Shown one piece after another: positions 14,001 to 22,522 of a stretch of 32,794 nt of DNA. The translations under genes were made by a program, and so were the position numbers. The stretch covers positions 1 through 32,794 of IMG/VR virus record IMGVR_UViG_3300021963_000417. One strand, written 5' to 3'. Position 1 is the first letter of the stretch. Every line of letters begins with the position of its first letter. The stretch comes from a virus. The notes under the pieces were generated by a model, which saw only the letters and a program-made list of their open reading frames with translations, did not search any database and had not been told where the DNA came from.

Positions 14001-16556
14001 ATTGCTAGCGAAATGTTTGGAGACACCAAAGAAGGTGCAACTAAACTTAATGACATGCTACTAAATATTGGTGGCGTTGAAACAAATAGGGCACTAGGTT
14101 TGACACAGATGATGTCTGGAGAGACTAAAAAGAAATTCATGCTTGAAATTGGTGTTGCTGACCCTGCCAAAGCCAAAGCAATGAATGATGCACTAGAACT
14201 TGTTCAAAAAACAACTGGACCATTTGCCGATGACGATGTAATGAAAACAGCAATTATGAACTTTGCTGTAAAGAATGCAGACAAGGTTGCCGATGCTAAA
14301 AAGAATATTGATGCATTGCAGGGTTTGAGTGGTCAAAAGATTACAGTTGCTGTAACCACTGGCTCCCTATTTGACAAAAATACTCAGGCTGCAATTAAGA
14401 AAGACATTAAGAGATTTAATAAATATAATGACGCAGGTAAGATTACCTATACGACAGAACTACAGCAAATTATGAAAATGTCTGGCGATAAAGATATGAT
14501 TAATGCGTTTAAACTTTGGAGAACTGAACAGGGAGACCCAACACTAACATTCCAAGACTATGCAATTTATCAGGCAGACAGAACTGTTCGTGAATCTGGA
14601 ATTGACCAAACTACTGGTCCTGGCTCACAACAAGAACAACAGGCAGCAGCAATTGAGCCATCTGTATTGGACCAGTTTGTTCAGATGCTTAGAGAGGGTT
14701 CTAACTGGCAACAGAAACTAACTGTTGGTTGGAATGCATCATACAAGGCTTTGAAGAATTATACAGAAAAAGCAATCTTTACAATGGGTGGTTTTGCGGT
14801 AATGCTGAAAAACCAAGGTGTAGATTCAAACATTATTGATATTTTTATGGGAGCAACGGAAGAAGAGCAAAATAAGATTCTTGACCGTAGAACTGGAAAA
14901 CTTAAGGTAGGGGCACTATCGCTTCTTAAAGAACTTAAGAAAATTAAAGATATGCGTGAGTTTGGACTAGCCTATGTTTTGGCAAGCCCAATGGAAAGAT
15001 TAGAAAAAGATAATCAACTTTATCAGGCTGGTCTTGACTTAATTTCTGAAAAAGAAAAGGGTATTAATAAAAAATATGAAGAAAGAATAAAGGCTCTTGA
15101 CGAAATTGGTAAGATTCAAGAAAAGAATAATCAAAGACAAAAAGATACATTAGACTTGGCAGACGCTCTTTCAAAGGGTGATATTGCTGCTGCTGCTCGT
15201 GCTGCATTAGCAGCAAGACAAAATAGCCAGAAGCAAGCACTAGATGATGCAAAATCTTCACTTGAACTTGCTAGAAAGAGTGAACTTGACAGTATTGAGG
15301 TTAACATCCTTGGCTCAACTCAAAAGCGTTCTGACCTAGAAGCACTAATTGCCACAAACTCTGAAAAGATTGCTGGATATAAACTAGATGAAGCAAACCG
15401 TCAGGCAGAGATTGCAAGGGATGCCTTGGCTGCTTCAAAGCATGTTGCTCAAATGCTTAAAGACGGAAAAGCCTTGTCTATGTTGCCAGGATATAATGCA
15501 ACTGGCAATCCAGGTGGAAATCCAACAACTGACCCATATGCTGATTCAAAAAAGTCTAACATTGGAAAAGTAGGTTTTGATGCTAAAGGTAATGCTGTTG
15601 CAAATCAATATTCTGCTGGCGTTGGTGCTGCGTATCTTGGTCAATCTGGAATGACATCGGCATGGGACTTTAAAAACAAAAAGTGGACTGTTGTAAAGAG
15701 AGACCCAAATGAAGGTAAAGAAGGATACGTTCAAGACGAAAAAACTCCAGGTAAGTACATTCCAGTTGCACAGTCTGGTAAAAAAATGGGGCAATATCAG
15801 TATGCCACAAAAGAGGCAGCAGCCAAAACTCTAAAGTCTGGAGAAAAGGTAGAATGGATATATAATAAAGAAACAAACTTTGGATACTTTCAGACCACTA
15901 GGGCAGACAGTGGTTCAAAAGAAAATCCAACCATGCTTCAAATTCCATCAGATGGTTCAAGTTTTGACAAGCCAACAGTTGCTAGTATTGAAAAAGGAAA
16001 ATATTTCTCTATACCAAAGAATTCTTTTGTTTATGGAGTAATTAAAGATGGAAATAAGTACAAAATTAGTTATGGTCTTAAAGACCCAGGATATGGAGAA
16101 GCAGGTAAAAACTTAAAGTCAACTGGTAAGGGATTGCTGGCAGATGATAGCATTTCTCAGGTTGGTGGAAACCAACTTAACTATAAATACTATGACCAGG
16201 TTGCTGGAATGGACCAGTGGACAAGTGGATACTTCCCAATTAAACAATTTGCTCGTGGTGGTATGGTATATGCAAGTCGTGGAATTGAAGTAGAAAGTAG
16301 CAAATATGCTCTTGGAACAGACACCATCCCTGCTATGCTTACCCCAGGAGAATTCGTTATGAAAAAGGCTGCGGTAGATAGAATTGGTGCTGAAACCCTA
16401 AGTGCCATGAATGATGGCACATCTTCAAGCGAATCAGTGTATAATTATAGTATTACAGTAAATGCCAACTCTTCGGATGCAAGCGGTATTGCAGATGCAG
16501 TTCTTAGAGAAATCAAGAGAGTTGACTCACAAAGGATTAGGAGCAGTACAATTTAA
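8013..16556 (+). CDS. Tape measure protein (2,847 residues)
   Basis: The largest gene. It sets tail length and is ejected with the DNA. At about 1.5 angstrom per residue an unmodified tape of this length would imply a tail near 430 nm, but inserted globular domains probably shorten that. The N-terminal part (about 160-600) has the TP901-type core (GFTIPLTMMGAAAAKAY, then repeated DxAxxVDFLNAVENQT-like segments). Hydrophobic stretches at about 543-577 and 1626-1668 may be membrane-spanning. A cassette with P-A-x-L-S-P-G-E-A-V-I occurs at about 664-722 and 1343-1400, with a diverged third copy at about 2764. Between the first two lies a kinase-like segment (about 787-990) and an unidentified region to 1340. 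A coiled coil covers about 2330-2490, and the C-terminus (YNYSITVNANSSDASGIAD) is typical of tape measures. No strong ribosome binding site precedes the ATG. Confidence 0.9.
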   Translation: MADIESNIKVNIDTSEALAQLKLLQQQISAFQQAMRNAGSANAKAAAAMQQNLVNSINATGKFRANIQTIKTSAETFTESLEKNKMSIGEYFRYAGGASKTFGKLFKSEFAVIQQVAEERVKALQTQFIKLGRDANGAMKAIAVKPLALDMDSLAVKTQLAAQRQQLFNQLMKQGSTQLLNFGKNTQWAGRQLMVGFTIPLTMMGAAAAKAYMQIEAASIKFKRVYGDINTTTTETNKMVKSVQALANEFTKYGLAVADTMEMAASAAAMGKTGADLLAQIDQAAKLSILGGVEQQQALETTISLTNAFSVSTQDLARNVDFLNAVENQTVVSIEDLTIAIPKAAPVVKQLGGDVKDLAFFLTAMKEGGINASEGANALKSGLASMINPTAKASQFLQKFGINLNGIVEANKGDVRGTVVQFAKALDTLDPLNRARAIEQLFGKFQFSRLSTLFQNVIADGSQATKVAQLANQTAEELAVLSEREMKKVESSPMFKFQKSIQDMQAKLAPVGEAFLKAVTPIIEFVSKILDGFNNLSEGSKQFVTILVTAVAGIGPILLMTFGLIANGVANIMKLFTNMKSFINKTTKPSEMLGEQTEYMNTEQLRAAAIAASLDQAHAKLKQTFDSERIAVEQLTQAYRTAVNAQQAYAGVPGVPVGNPNATPPQKYAGGVRSVPGPKGAGDIVPALLSPGEAVIPAKQAQKYAPVIHGMIAGNLPGFEKGTTGVGQMRQSIVGPLTQRQTEGLARTGMQLEDISNEVLAGPYGKVAPTNYGTQISPTTGHSFPAFGVGGIYLKPDGTKVFVKPQMDLTSAMAEMRGTEIARGAHGLQAPQQKIGVMMDPTDPQGRRRFIVLESPVDEKFANIPTSFTKDQYFKQLVASLLRGDKDLGLGNLGGDILADVGTAGVFQRASGKRELGGKINSMEEQAIINLLGVKGGAKRFFAEATSEIASSMSPSEYDAAMKAEIQAVMPRLQATIAGFGNMSSEEKAAYQNMLMRLQSGMSVDWGKYQVMHSAVPPKKYKEGTVAAGWESLTDTRGLGWLDALGISTKRGIQRAHLQDELSVDDPMVLDAIRSASKSSVNASQLQDFKVLGNLTADLPEWVNQKLIPSKGGVPSPIFIKAWNSIKGKMLSSAKAARLGSEVAPAVQEIEDQIGRQTASLASQIFDPELSQATRSVLLANQNQPGELGVVANAFARRAELPGTLRADFGKNAHDQILLGLQQGRYQLTPSGKAVIMAGTKGQSFRVGELRTGASSSSPEGLRYAEKWDAWDRAGRPLDERMPTIKSASAPKGMFSGARQEQESYEATMPMFSKIMDFSVFFEDRFMRKNGYALNPQTKRYEPVQKYADGVFSVPGPKGAGDVVPAMLSPGEAVIPAKQAQRYQPLIQQMVHGNIPGYEESNVPKLPPIPGVAAPTPYVAPEPGKAATFLDGIKNAVSSGAQKLGATVVEKSKSALETALVPFVRYITNDEVTLKDDKGTTRFDADTKESFDAKGNIIAKEQVVEKTREVTEAERVAYMEAQLLGDQEYQQALERVNRLTEMQNYGQQLTAQEQAELDQKQRLLDEKRKYYREAASVEAGQGGATPEKRSLVQRAFTRNKFTGRLQGLAYGASAVAGVASTMGGSIGEAAQAALPSIGAFTTAMSMIPGPAGVAVGALAAVVTIFNQIQEHLKKMREESYKLASAMGAGNQSIQKFAEFAKTVSATEIMNKRREASAGQFFNVVEGKKTFGESYMETDAGKQLLKDINDSVKQSGGELSQAKALITQQLSAAIAAGVMTTAQARSIAANLGKQLKSTDFGLTVTANITNIFGPNGENLKENPLEVTMSVSKKSATIFKDFAEMASENFSRGFGEAEKIGGSMAAQLQSMLDVQQQMVDSLQVIYEKRIASARKAGDEAKAIDLQNQLLIEQQKLLNSNKAAATSAFADLKALDPSLIGQFKEASIGSIESAYKGTGMEGYASIAKDQINAMQGTDAEKGYFASLVGSKTIGLPQVGIASEMFGDTKEGATKLNDMLLNIGGVETNRALGLTQMMSGETKKKFMLEIGVADPAKAKAMNDALELVQKTTGPFADDDVMKTAIMNFAVKNADKVADAKKNIDALQGLSGQKITVAVTTGSLFDKNTQAAIKKDIKRFNKYNDAGKITYTTELQQIMKMSGDKDMINAFKLWRTEQGDPTLTFQDYAIYQADRTVRESGIDQTTGPGSQQEQQAAAIEPSVLDQFVQMLREGSNWQQKLTVGWNASYKALKNYTEKAIFTMGGFAVMLKNQGVDSNIIDIFMGATEEEQNKILDRRTGKLKVGALSLLKELKKIKDMREFGLAYVLASPMERLEKDNQLYQAGLDLISEKEKGINKKYEERIKALDEIGKIQEKNNQRQKDTLDLADALSKGDIAAAARAALAARQNSQKQALDDAKSSLELARKSELDSIEVNILGSTQKRSDLEALIATNSEKIAGYKLDEANRQAEIARDALAASKHVAQMLKDGKALSMLPGYNATGNPGGNPTTDPYADSKKSNIGKVGFDAKGNAVANQYSAGVGAAYLGQSGMTSAWDFKNKKWTVVKRDPNEGKEGYVQDEKTPGKYIPVAQSGKKMGQYQYATKEAAAKTLKSGEKVEWIYNKETNFGYFQTTRADSGSKENPTMLQIPSDGSSFDKPTVASIEKGKYFSIPKNSFVYGVIKDGNKYKISYGLKDPGYGEAGKNLKSTGKGLLADDSISQVGGNQLNYKYYDQVAGMDQWTSGYFPIKQFARGGMVYASRGIEVESSKYALGTDTIPAMLTPGEFVMKKAAVDRIGAETLSAMNDGTSSSESVYNYSITVNANSSDASGIADAVLREIKRVDSQRIRSSTI
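10002..10176 (+). repeat. PGE cassette, copy 1 (inside the tape measure gene)
   Basis: Encodes about 58 residues beginning PPQKYAGGV and including SVPGPKGAGD, then LSPGEAVIPAKQAQ and GNLPGF. It matches copy 2 at about 70% of residues, so it is a duplicated unit. It sits just before the kinase-like segment. Confidence 0.85.
10371..10980 (+). other. Putative kinase-fold (HipA/PI3K-like) segment in the tape measure
   Basis: Residues about 787-990 show a kinase-like order: a beta pair ending in VFVKP with K804; a following helix with E815 or E820 (AEMRGTEIAR); a strand-hinge pair (RRRFIVLESPV); then D887-K-D-L-G-L-G-N892-like spacing with an ADVG motif (D900, G902). The D-to-N spacing of five matches the catalytic loop of protein and lipid kinases, but the D900 motif is closer than usual. 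Helices follow. This is recognition by eye, not a profile match, and activity is unproven. Confidence 0.4.
12039..12215 (+). repeat. PGE cassette, copy 2 (inside the tape measure gene)
   Basis: Encodes a second copy of the cassette (PVQKYADGV, SVPGPKGAGD, LSPGEAVIPAKQAQ, GNIPGY). Copies 1 and 2 bracket a segment of about 620 residues with unrelated sequence. DNA identity is lower than protein identity, so the duplication is old or kept by selection. Confidence 0.85.
16302..16425 (+). repeat. PGE-like cassette, diverged copy 3 (end of the tape measure gene)
   Basis: Encodes KYALGTDTIPAMLTPGEFV and a following helix ending AMNDG. It shares the D-x-x-P-A-M-L-x-P-G-E-x-V core with copies 1 and 2, which is a common motif near tape measure C-termini. 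Confidence 0.7.
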
Positions 16557-17164
16557 TGGCTACAAGTACATATTTAGCAGGTAGAAAGAAATATCGCAGA
16601 CCACAAGCAATGCTATGGTCAGATGCTCCACCTATTATTAGCAATGGAGTATATGTTCCACAAGGCTTTGAGGTAGATGCTGCTACCGCAGGAGACAACT
16701 TTTTAATCCTGTCTGACCATAACAGAAAAGACATATCCTTTAAGCCAGAACGTATTGAAAAGCGTGAGCGTATGATTAATGGTCGTATGCGTTCATATCA
16801 CATTGCTGACAAATTAACTATTTCAACATCTTGGGATTTGTTGCCATCAAGAGGGTTTAGTGGTGACCCACAGTTTAATGCTACAACAGGTGCTGTAACA
16901 ACTGGTGGATTAACTCAATACACCGTTGATGGTGGGGCAGGTGGAAACGAACTTCTTGATTGGTATAACAACCACACTGGCTCTTTTTATGTATTCCTAG
17001 CATATGACAAAAAGTCTAATTTTACTACTAATCCATATTCACATTTGGCAGAATATAACGAAGTAATTGAGATGTTTATTTCAAGTTTTGATTATAACTT
17101 AGTAAAGCGTGGAGGCTCTTCCTTTGACTTCTGGAACATCTCTGTTACGCTGGAAGAGGTATAA
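16556..17164 (+). CDS. Distal tail / minor tail protein
   Basis: 202 residues, first gene after the tape measure, where siphoviruses usually encode a Dit-like protein that links tube to tip. It has a basic N-terminus (AGRKKYRRPQAM), then a beta-rich body with HNRKDISFKPERIEKRERM and a KLTISTSWDLLPSRGF strand-turn, ending in an EVIEMFISSFDYNLVKRGG segment. No enzyme motif is visible. The start overlaps the tape measure stop (TAATG), and a TAGGAG run about 12 bases upstream may serve as the binding site. The call is positional with a generic fold resemblance, so the precise role is uncertain. Confidence 0.6.
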   Translation: MATSTYLAGRKKYRRPQAMLWSDAPPIISNGVYVPQGFEVDAATAGDNFLILSDHNRKDISFKPERIEKRERMINGRMRSYHIADKLTISTSWDLLPSRGFSGDPQFNATTGAVTTGGLTQYTVDGGAGGNELLDWYNNHTGSFYVFLAYDKKSNFTTNPYSHLAEYNEVIEMFISSFDYNLVKRGGSSFDFWNISVTLEEV

Positions 17165-20100
17165 TGTATCAAAATACGAATTTACAAAATTACCTAGAGC
17201 AGTCTTCATCGGTAAATCTTCAATCAGTCGTTATTGCTGAATGGAATTTGAACATTTCCGATAAAATTGCTATGCTTGGAAATTATAAGAATAGACCATC
17301 TGTTCCAACGCCAGCATCTTCTACATACGTTACTGAAACGTCTTCTACATCTAATCCAACTTGGTATGGATATACAGATTCAAACATTATTGTAAATACA
17401 GGACTTAGTTCTGTTACATCAAACCCAACTGTTTTTGTTACAAAGAATGAAACAGAAAAAATACTATATTCTTTAACAGATTGCGTTGGAAGATTTAGAC
17501 CACGTTCTGGAATAAACAAGTTACGCTTTTTTAAAGGTAATCAGTATGTAAATGTTGCTAATGAAAATATGTTTTTGCAACCACGCTATTATGTTGCATC
17601 TAAAGATGACGCATTTAAATACTGGAGTTCTTTTAGAGTAGAGGCGGATGCCTATAATCCATCAGCACCGACAGAGTTTCGTGCCATTGAAAGAGGCATA
17701 TCCACAACCTTAAAAACCGCTGGAGAATATTACATTGACGATGCAGCCCCATTCGTAGTTTATACTGAACCACTACCTGCTAACAGAATTGTTGTTAAGA
17801 TGCAAACACATGCTAGCGATTATAACAATGGCACATTTAAAAAGTCAAACAATTCAAATCTGTCAGACCCTTTTTATGAAGACCCTGCCAACACTGGTGC
17901 TTTGGTAAATCAAAGAACTCCAGAGGATTGGAAAATTCAATATCTAGACAACAATGATACTTGGCAAGATGCGGTGGTATTTACAAGTGCATCTGTTAGA
18001 AGCACAGGAAAGAGAGTAATTGGCTCTGACGGCTATGTAGAACTAGCATATGGAATAACAAATACATTGCCAACAGGATTTAGAGATTTAGGGGAACGTC
18101 CGTCTCTAGCATCATTACCAGTTTCTGCAGATATTGGAGATGCATATCTTGTTCCAGACCCAAATAATGTAAACTCTGGAACTTACTATGTTTGGAATGG
18201 TACCAACTGGACAACAAACTCGTTTAACCCAACATATGGCTGGTACTTAAAAGAAGAAGGAGAAACACTACAAACCCCAAATGTTACAGAACTAACATCT
18301 CCACCATTCTATGGAAGTCCAGCAAACAAGTATGTGGCAAATTATAGAGAGTTTAAATTTATCAAAGGTGTTCGTATTGTTGTTAATACAATGAGTAAAC
18401 AAAACTCCATGCTTGAACTAATTGAAATGTCTCCTAGACTTGTTGCTAATATTTCAGATAGGGTAAAAGAATATTCTATTACAAAAATTGCGTCAGATAT
18501 TGGCAATACAGGAATTCCTGTTGGAGAACTATCTGCGTCAAATGGAAGCCTATCAATTTTTGATTATGATGAATCGTTAAATCCTTACAATACATTGACA
18601 CTATCTGGTGGACTTATAACTGGAAGCATTTTAACAAACGTATCGTCTAAAAACTTGCAAATTAAATTCTATGAACAAATTATTGATAATAGAACATCAA
18701 CAATTGTTGATTACTTTGTTCCAATCAAGACATTCTATTCTGACGGATTCCCACAAATTTCTGGTACAGATAGAACCGCTAGCATTGAGTTAAGAGACTT
18801 ATTCTTTTATTTAGAGTCTACAATTGCACCAAGCCTATTAATGAGAAATGTAAAACTAAGCAAGGTTGTTGCAACAATTCTGGACAACATTGGTTATTCT
18901 AATTATAAATTTTATAAAAATGAGAATGAATCAGAAGATGTAATTCCTTATTTTTATGTTGCTCCAGAAACAACGGTAGCCGAAGTATTTAATGATTTAG
19001 CACAGTCGACTCAATCCGCCATGTTCTTTGACGAAGAAAATAACTTTATTGTTATGTCAAAAAATTACATTACTCCAACCGCAGAAGAAAGGTCTACAAA
19101 TATCACTCTTTATGGAACAAAAGATTTTTCCGATACAGGTGTTTTTAGAAATGAATATAATAATCCATCGGCAACAAATTCTCAACTTGCAAATATTATG
19201 AGCATTTCTCTAGAAGATAATGAAGTTTTTAATGGTGGAAAGATTACCTATTCAAATAAGTATATTCAAAAATCTTATGGAACTATCAAAGAGGCATCTT
19301 TATTAAATAGTAATCAGTCGTACAAATATAAGCCAGTATTGCTTTGGGAAGTCGCTGGAACAGAAGCACTGAGACCAACAAATGAAGAAGTAAACACTCA
19401 GTCTAGTTATGTTCTTAGTGCAATGCCATTAGCAAAAACACTAAGCAATGTCGTTCCAACAGTAGTTAACGGACAAATTATAGACAACATCTTTGACCTT
19501 GGACAGTCTATTTACTGGCTAACAAGGTACGAGGGATATTTATATGCTAATGGAGAAATTATCAAATATAAGGGTGTAGAGCACTCAATTCAGTCTAGCC
19601 AAGTCACTGGTCTAAGTGCAACACTTATTAACGGAACCAACACTTTTGTATTGTCAACAGGAAACATTTATAGTCTTTCTGTTGGTCAAAAATTAACCAG
19701 GGTATCTGGGGCAACATTTGGTTCAGCGTCTTGCACAATTACAGGAATTGACAGGGTAAACAAAATAGTAACAGTTTCAGCAAACCATAATAGCAATGGT
19801 GTCATTAATTTTACCGCCAACGCATTAACAAATAATGTGTGGATTGAAAACTTAAATGACTATCAAAAATATTTTGCTCAGGTTAGATTTAATGGAAAAA
19901 TGTTCCCAACAGGACGAGTAAAGATTTACGCAGAACCAAAATATAATCCAACTACAGGTGCTGTCTTAGATGGCAATGTTGCAAAACACGGTCGTATGCA
20001 ATTTGGCACAAAGATTAATAGCCATACAGTCCTTGATTCCTCTAATGCATGGATGCAAACTACTAATCGCAAAGCCTTTGCAATGCAATCAAAATGGATG

Positions 20101-22029
20101 TTTAAAAATAATCATCGATATACTCAAACTAAGTATGTTTTTACTGGAACAAGTGGGACTAGTGGTACAAAAACTATTACACTTGCTACTGGTTCAACTA
20201 CAGGAAACATTGAGGTTGGTTGGATTGTTACAGGAACAGGAATAAATACAGGAACCGTAAAAGTTGCTACTGTTGCAACGGACAAGAAAAGTTTTACAGT
20301 AACTAAAAATTTGACTGGGACGTTTTCTAATGGAACCATTACTGTTGTAGATAGAGAAATTGAAACTCTGTATAAGACTGGATATGCTGTATCTACATTG
20401 CCAAGAAAACCACAGGTAGAATCTACAATTAAGGATATGTTCGATACTTCATATTTTGCGGAATCTAAATCTACCACAACACAGGATAAAACAAAGGCTA
20501 ATGGAAGCATTAAGGCATCGGCACTTGTGGTTACAGGTGTAGAAAAGCCTGGAGGCAATTCTAATGATTACCTATCATATATTTATAAAAGTCACGCAAC
20601 TGATGTTCCTGGAGCAAATGTATTTGGAACTAGAATGAAAATTTTAGGAAAACAAAAAAATAAAAATATTTCTGGAGTTGAGCAATTGCCAATCGGTGCA
20701 GACTCAATTGATGTAATTAAAGATACAATTATTAGCGGAACTGGCGGTGGCATCGCAATCAACCTTGATGTCAGTACCAATACCCACGTTGGATATTATT
20801 TTGAAATTGATGCACTAACTAGCCAAAGCGTTATTGAACAAACTGGCTCTAATCAGACTATTCAAAATATTCCAAATATTTATTTTTATAAGGTACTAAG
20901 CAATAACTCAAATGTTGCTATTCCTGTAACTTTATGGTATGGTTCTGCACCAATTCTAGTTGACAGTGGACTATTTGCTGGCATGGGCAAATTGGCAGGA
21001 GAGCCAACAACAACTGTTTATGACCTATCTATAGAAACTGAAGAAGTTTCAAAAACAGAAAGAAAATTTTATTTATATTTGAATAATAGGCTAGTCCAAA
21101 CTGTAACTGATACAGATGCTATTCCATTAACAGATAATAATAAAAACTTTGCTTTGTTTGTTCGTGGTGGTGGAAAGTGTATGTTTGAAAATGTTTATGC
21201 AATTCAAGAAAATAAAATGTCTCAGTTTGAAACATTAAATTCGCCACTTACCAAAATGCTTGGGGTAGACAAACCATTTGAGTCAGACTCTTATAGAAAG
21301 TATTTAGTTAATCCAGGAATCATTAATTCATTCCTTACAGGAATAAATCCTAGTGGTCAAAATAAACAAGTAATGTACTATGAAGAATTTGGTACCGTAA
21401 TGCGTGAATGTGCTTACTTCAATGTCAGATATGATAAGGCTTACCCTGCATTATACTCAAAGATTTCTCCAACATTTAATGACCTGCAGGGCTATTTAAT
21501 TTCTGGATTTAGAGCAAATCCGTACGGTGCAGAATTTTTAATATTTAATGTTACAGACTTTGCCCTTAATCTAGATGAATCAAGTGGAAACTATTTGAGA
21601 ATTCAGGGCATAACCTTTACTCAGCAATCCGCACACGACCTAACCGTTGACGAGTTCCTGTCTAAGTCAAGTAGTTTAAATAATTATAATAGGTATTCAG
21701 AGTTTAACAACAGATATGTAGATATTCAAAACAGTAGAAATACCTATGGTAGACACGACTTTACAATTTCTGGAACATATATTCAGAGTGCAGACACAGC
21801 AAATAATTTGATGCAGTGGATGGTAGACAAGATAATGGTTCCTAAAAAAGCGGTATCCGTAGAAATCTTTGCAAATCCAATGATTCAACTTGGAGATATT
21901 GTTACAATAGACTATGAAGTAGATGGAGTACAGCAACTTCCTAATTCAAGATTTGTGGTATATCACATTGAATACAGCAGAAGTTCCAATGGTCCATCAA
22001 TGACACTTTATTTGAATGAGGTAATATAA
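17164..22029 (+). CDS. Tail hub / tail-associated protein, multi-domain (1,621 residues)
   Basis: A very large tail-tip protein. The central core (about 430-700) and the C-terminal end (NPMIQLGDIVTIDYEVDG near residue 1570) resemble the hub/Tal proteins that form the tail-tip ring. Several beta modules appear inserted: a GDAYLV ... YYVWNGTNW fibre-type module at about 310-357, two FCCH-like beta modules at about 812-900 and 986-1065, and a jelly-roll or LamG-like carbohydrate-binding region at about 1140-1350 (FYLYLNNRLVQTV strand, G-G-G-K-C-M-F-E-N-V end). Arg codons are overwhelmingly AGA, unlike the capsid gene. It starts with a purine-rich GGAAGAGG upstream and overlaps the previous stop. 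No peptidoglycan hydrolase motif was seen. Confidence 0.7.
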   Translation: MYQNTNLQNYLEQSSSVNLQSVVIAEWNLNISDKIAMLGNYKNRPSVPTPASSTYVTETSSTSNPTWYGYTDSNIIVNTGLSSVTSNPTVFVTKNETEKILYSLTDCVGRFRPRSGINKLRFFKGNQYVNVANENMFLQPRYYVASKDDAFKYWSSFRVEADAYNPSAPTEFRAIERGISTTLKTAGEYYIDDAAPFVVYTEPLPANRIVVKMQTHASDYNNGTFKKSNNSNLSDPFYEDPANTGALVNQRTPEDWKIQYLDNNDTWQDAVVFTSASVRSTGKRVIGSDGYVELAYGITNTLPTGFRDLGERPSLASLPVSADIGDAYLVPDPNNVNSGTYYVWNGTNWTTNSFNPTYGWYLKEEGETLQTPNVTELTSPPFYGSPANKYVANYREFKFIKGVRIVVNTMSKQNSMLELIEMSPRLVANISDRVKEYSITKIASDIGNTGIPVGELSASNGSLSIFDYDESLNPYNTLTLSGGLITGSILTNVSSKNLQIKFYEQIIDNRTSTIVDYFVPIKTFYSDGFPQISGTDRTASIELRDLFFYLESTIAPSLLMRNVKLSKVVATILDNIGYSNYKFYKNENESEDVIPYFYVAPETTVAEVFNDLAQSTQSAMFFDEENNFIVMSKNYITPTAEERSTNITLYGTKDFSDTGVFRNEYNNPSATNSQLANIMSISLEDNEVFNGGKITYSNKYIQKSYGTIKEASLLNSNQSYKYKPVLLWEVAGTEALRPTNEEVNTQSSYVLSAMPLAKTLSNVVPTVVNGQIIDNIFDLGQSIYWLTRYEGYLYANGEIIKYKGVEHSIQSSQVTGLSATLINGTNTFVLSTGNIYSLSVGQKLTRVSGATFGSASCTITGIDRVNKIVTVSANHNSNGVINFTANALTNNVWIENLNDYQKYFAQVRFNGKMFPTGRVKIYAEPKYNPTTGAVLDGNVAKHGRMQFGTKINSHTVLDSSNAWMQTTNRKAFAMQSKWMFKNNHRYTQTKYVFTGTSGTSGTKTITLATGSTTGNIEVGWIVTGTGINTGTVKVATVATDKKSFTVTKNLTGTFSNGTITVVDREIETLYKTGYAVSTLPRKPQVESTIKDMFDTSYFAESKSTTTQDKTKANGSIKASALVVTGVEKPGGNSNDYLSYIYKSHATDVPGANVFGTRMKILGKQKNKNISGVEQLPIGADSIDVIKDTIISGTGGGIAINLDVSTNTHVGYYFEIDALTSQSVIEQTGSNQTIQNIPNIYFYKVLSNNSNVAIPVTLWYGSAPILVDSGLFAGMGKLAGEPTTTVYDLSIETEEVSKTERKFYLYLNNRLVQTVTDTDAIPLTDNNKNFALFVRGGGKCMFENVYAIQENKMSQFETLNSPLTKMLGVDKPFESDSYRKYLVNPGIINSFLTGINPSGQNKQVMYYEEFGTVMRECAYFNVRYDKAYPALYSKISPTFNDLQGYLISGFRANPYGAEFLIFNVTDFALNLDESSGNYLRIQGITFTQQSAHDLTVDEFLSKSSSLNNYNRYSEFNNRYVDIQNSRNTYGRHDFTISGTYIQSADTANNLMQWMVDKIMVPKKAVSVEIFANPMIQLGDIVTIDYEVDGVQQLPNSRFVVYHIEYSRSSNGPSMTLYLNEVI

Positions 22030-22499
22030 TGGGTGCAAAACCTAAAAAAAGAACAATAACTAAGGTTGGTTATAACAACCGTGAGCCTATAAAAATAGCC
22101 ACATCAAACCTATTTATCGAAACCGAAAGTGTGCCCATTGATTACATGGTTGGTGCCATCTTTGGTGAGATTGGTGGTCAAGAATTTATCAATTATGATA
22201 CTGCAGACATATTAACAAATCCAGGAAGTTTGCCAATAAACGATGTGCAGGTGATATTGGATAAATATAGTTCTTCCAATATTTTAGGTATTACGGACGG
22301 CAGTTTATCTATTTTGCTAGGTTTTAGTATTAATTTAAACAACTATTTATTGCCAATAGACTTGTCAGTAGACCAGTTTTTTGCCATCGAAAACCCTAGA
22401 GTTTACATAGACTCAGACTATAAAAACATCGTTATTGAACTGCAAGATGGGGCAGAAGATTACTTAGTTGAAGTAGAATTTATATCTGGCACTGTCTAG
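22029..22499 (+). CDS. Small tail-tip protein, unknown
   Basis: 156 residues. The N-terminus is basic (AKPKKRTITKVGYNNREP). The rest is a beta-rich, acidic protein (VPIDYMVGAIFGEIGG, then IVIELQDGAEDYLVEVEF). I do not recognise the family. It lies between the hub and the fibre gene and overlaps the hub stop by one base, so it is probably a structural tip or assembly component. GAGG just upstream is a modest ribosome binding site. Its stop is followed after six bases by a new promoter, so it ends this transcription unit. Confidence 0.6.
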   Translation: MGAKPKKRTITKVGYNNREPIKIATSNLFIETESVPIDYMVGAIFGEIGGQEFINYDTADILTNPGSLPINDVQVILDKYSSSNILGITDGSLSILLGFSINLNNYLLPIDLSVDQFFAIENPRVYIDSDYKNIVIELQDGAEDYLVEVEFISGTV

Positions 22500-22500
22500 T

Positions 22501-22512
22501 GTGTTATAATTA
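22501..22512 (+). promoter_or_regulatory. Extended -10 promoter for the tail-fibre genes
   Basis: GTGTTATAATTA with TATAAT at 22505-22510 and an upstream TGT. The predicted start is near 22517, six bases before ATG 22523, so the leader is too short for a ribosome binding site. There is no -35 consensus. Confidence 0.65.
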
Positions 22513-22522
22513 GTGTGATAAT

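Noticed and set aside
4350-22030. TATAAT words at 4350-4355, 17160-17165 and 22025-22030
   Set aside because: They overlap start codons made by TAATG junctions, so a transcript would begin inside the gene and lack the start. The match comes from the stop/start overlap.
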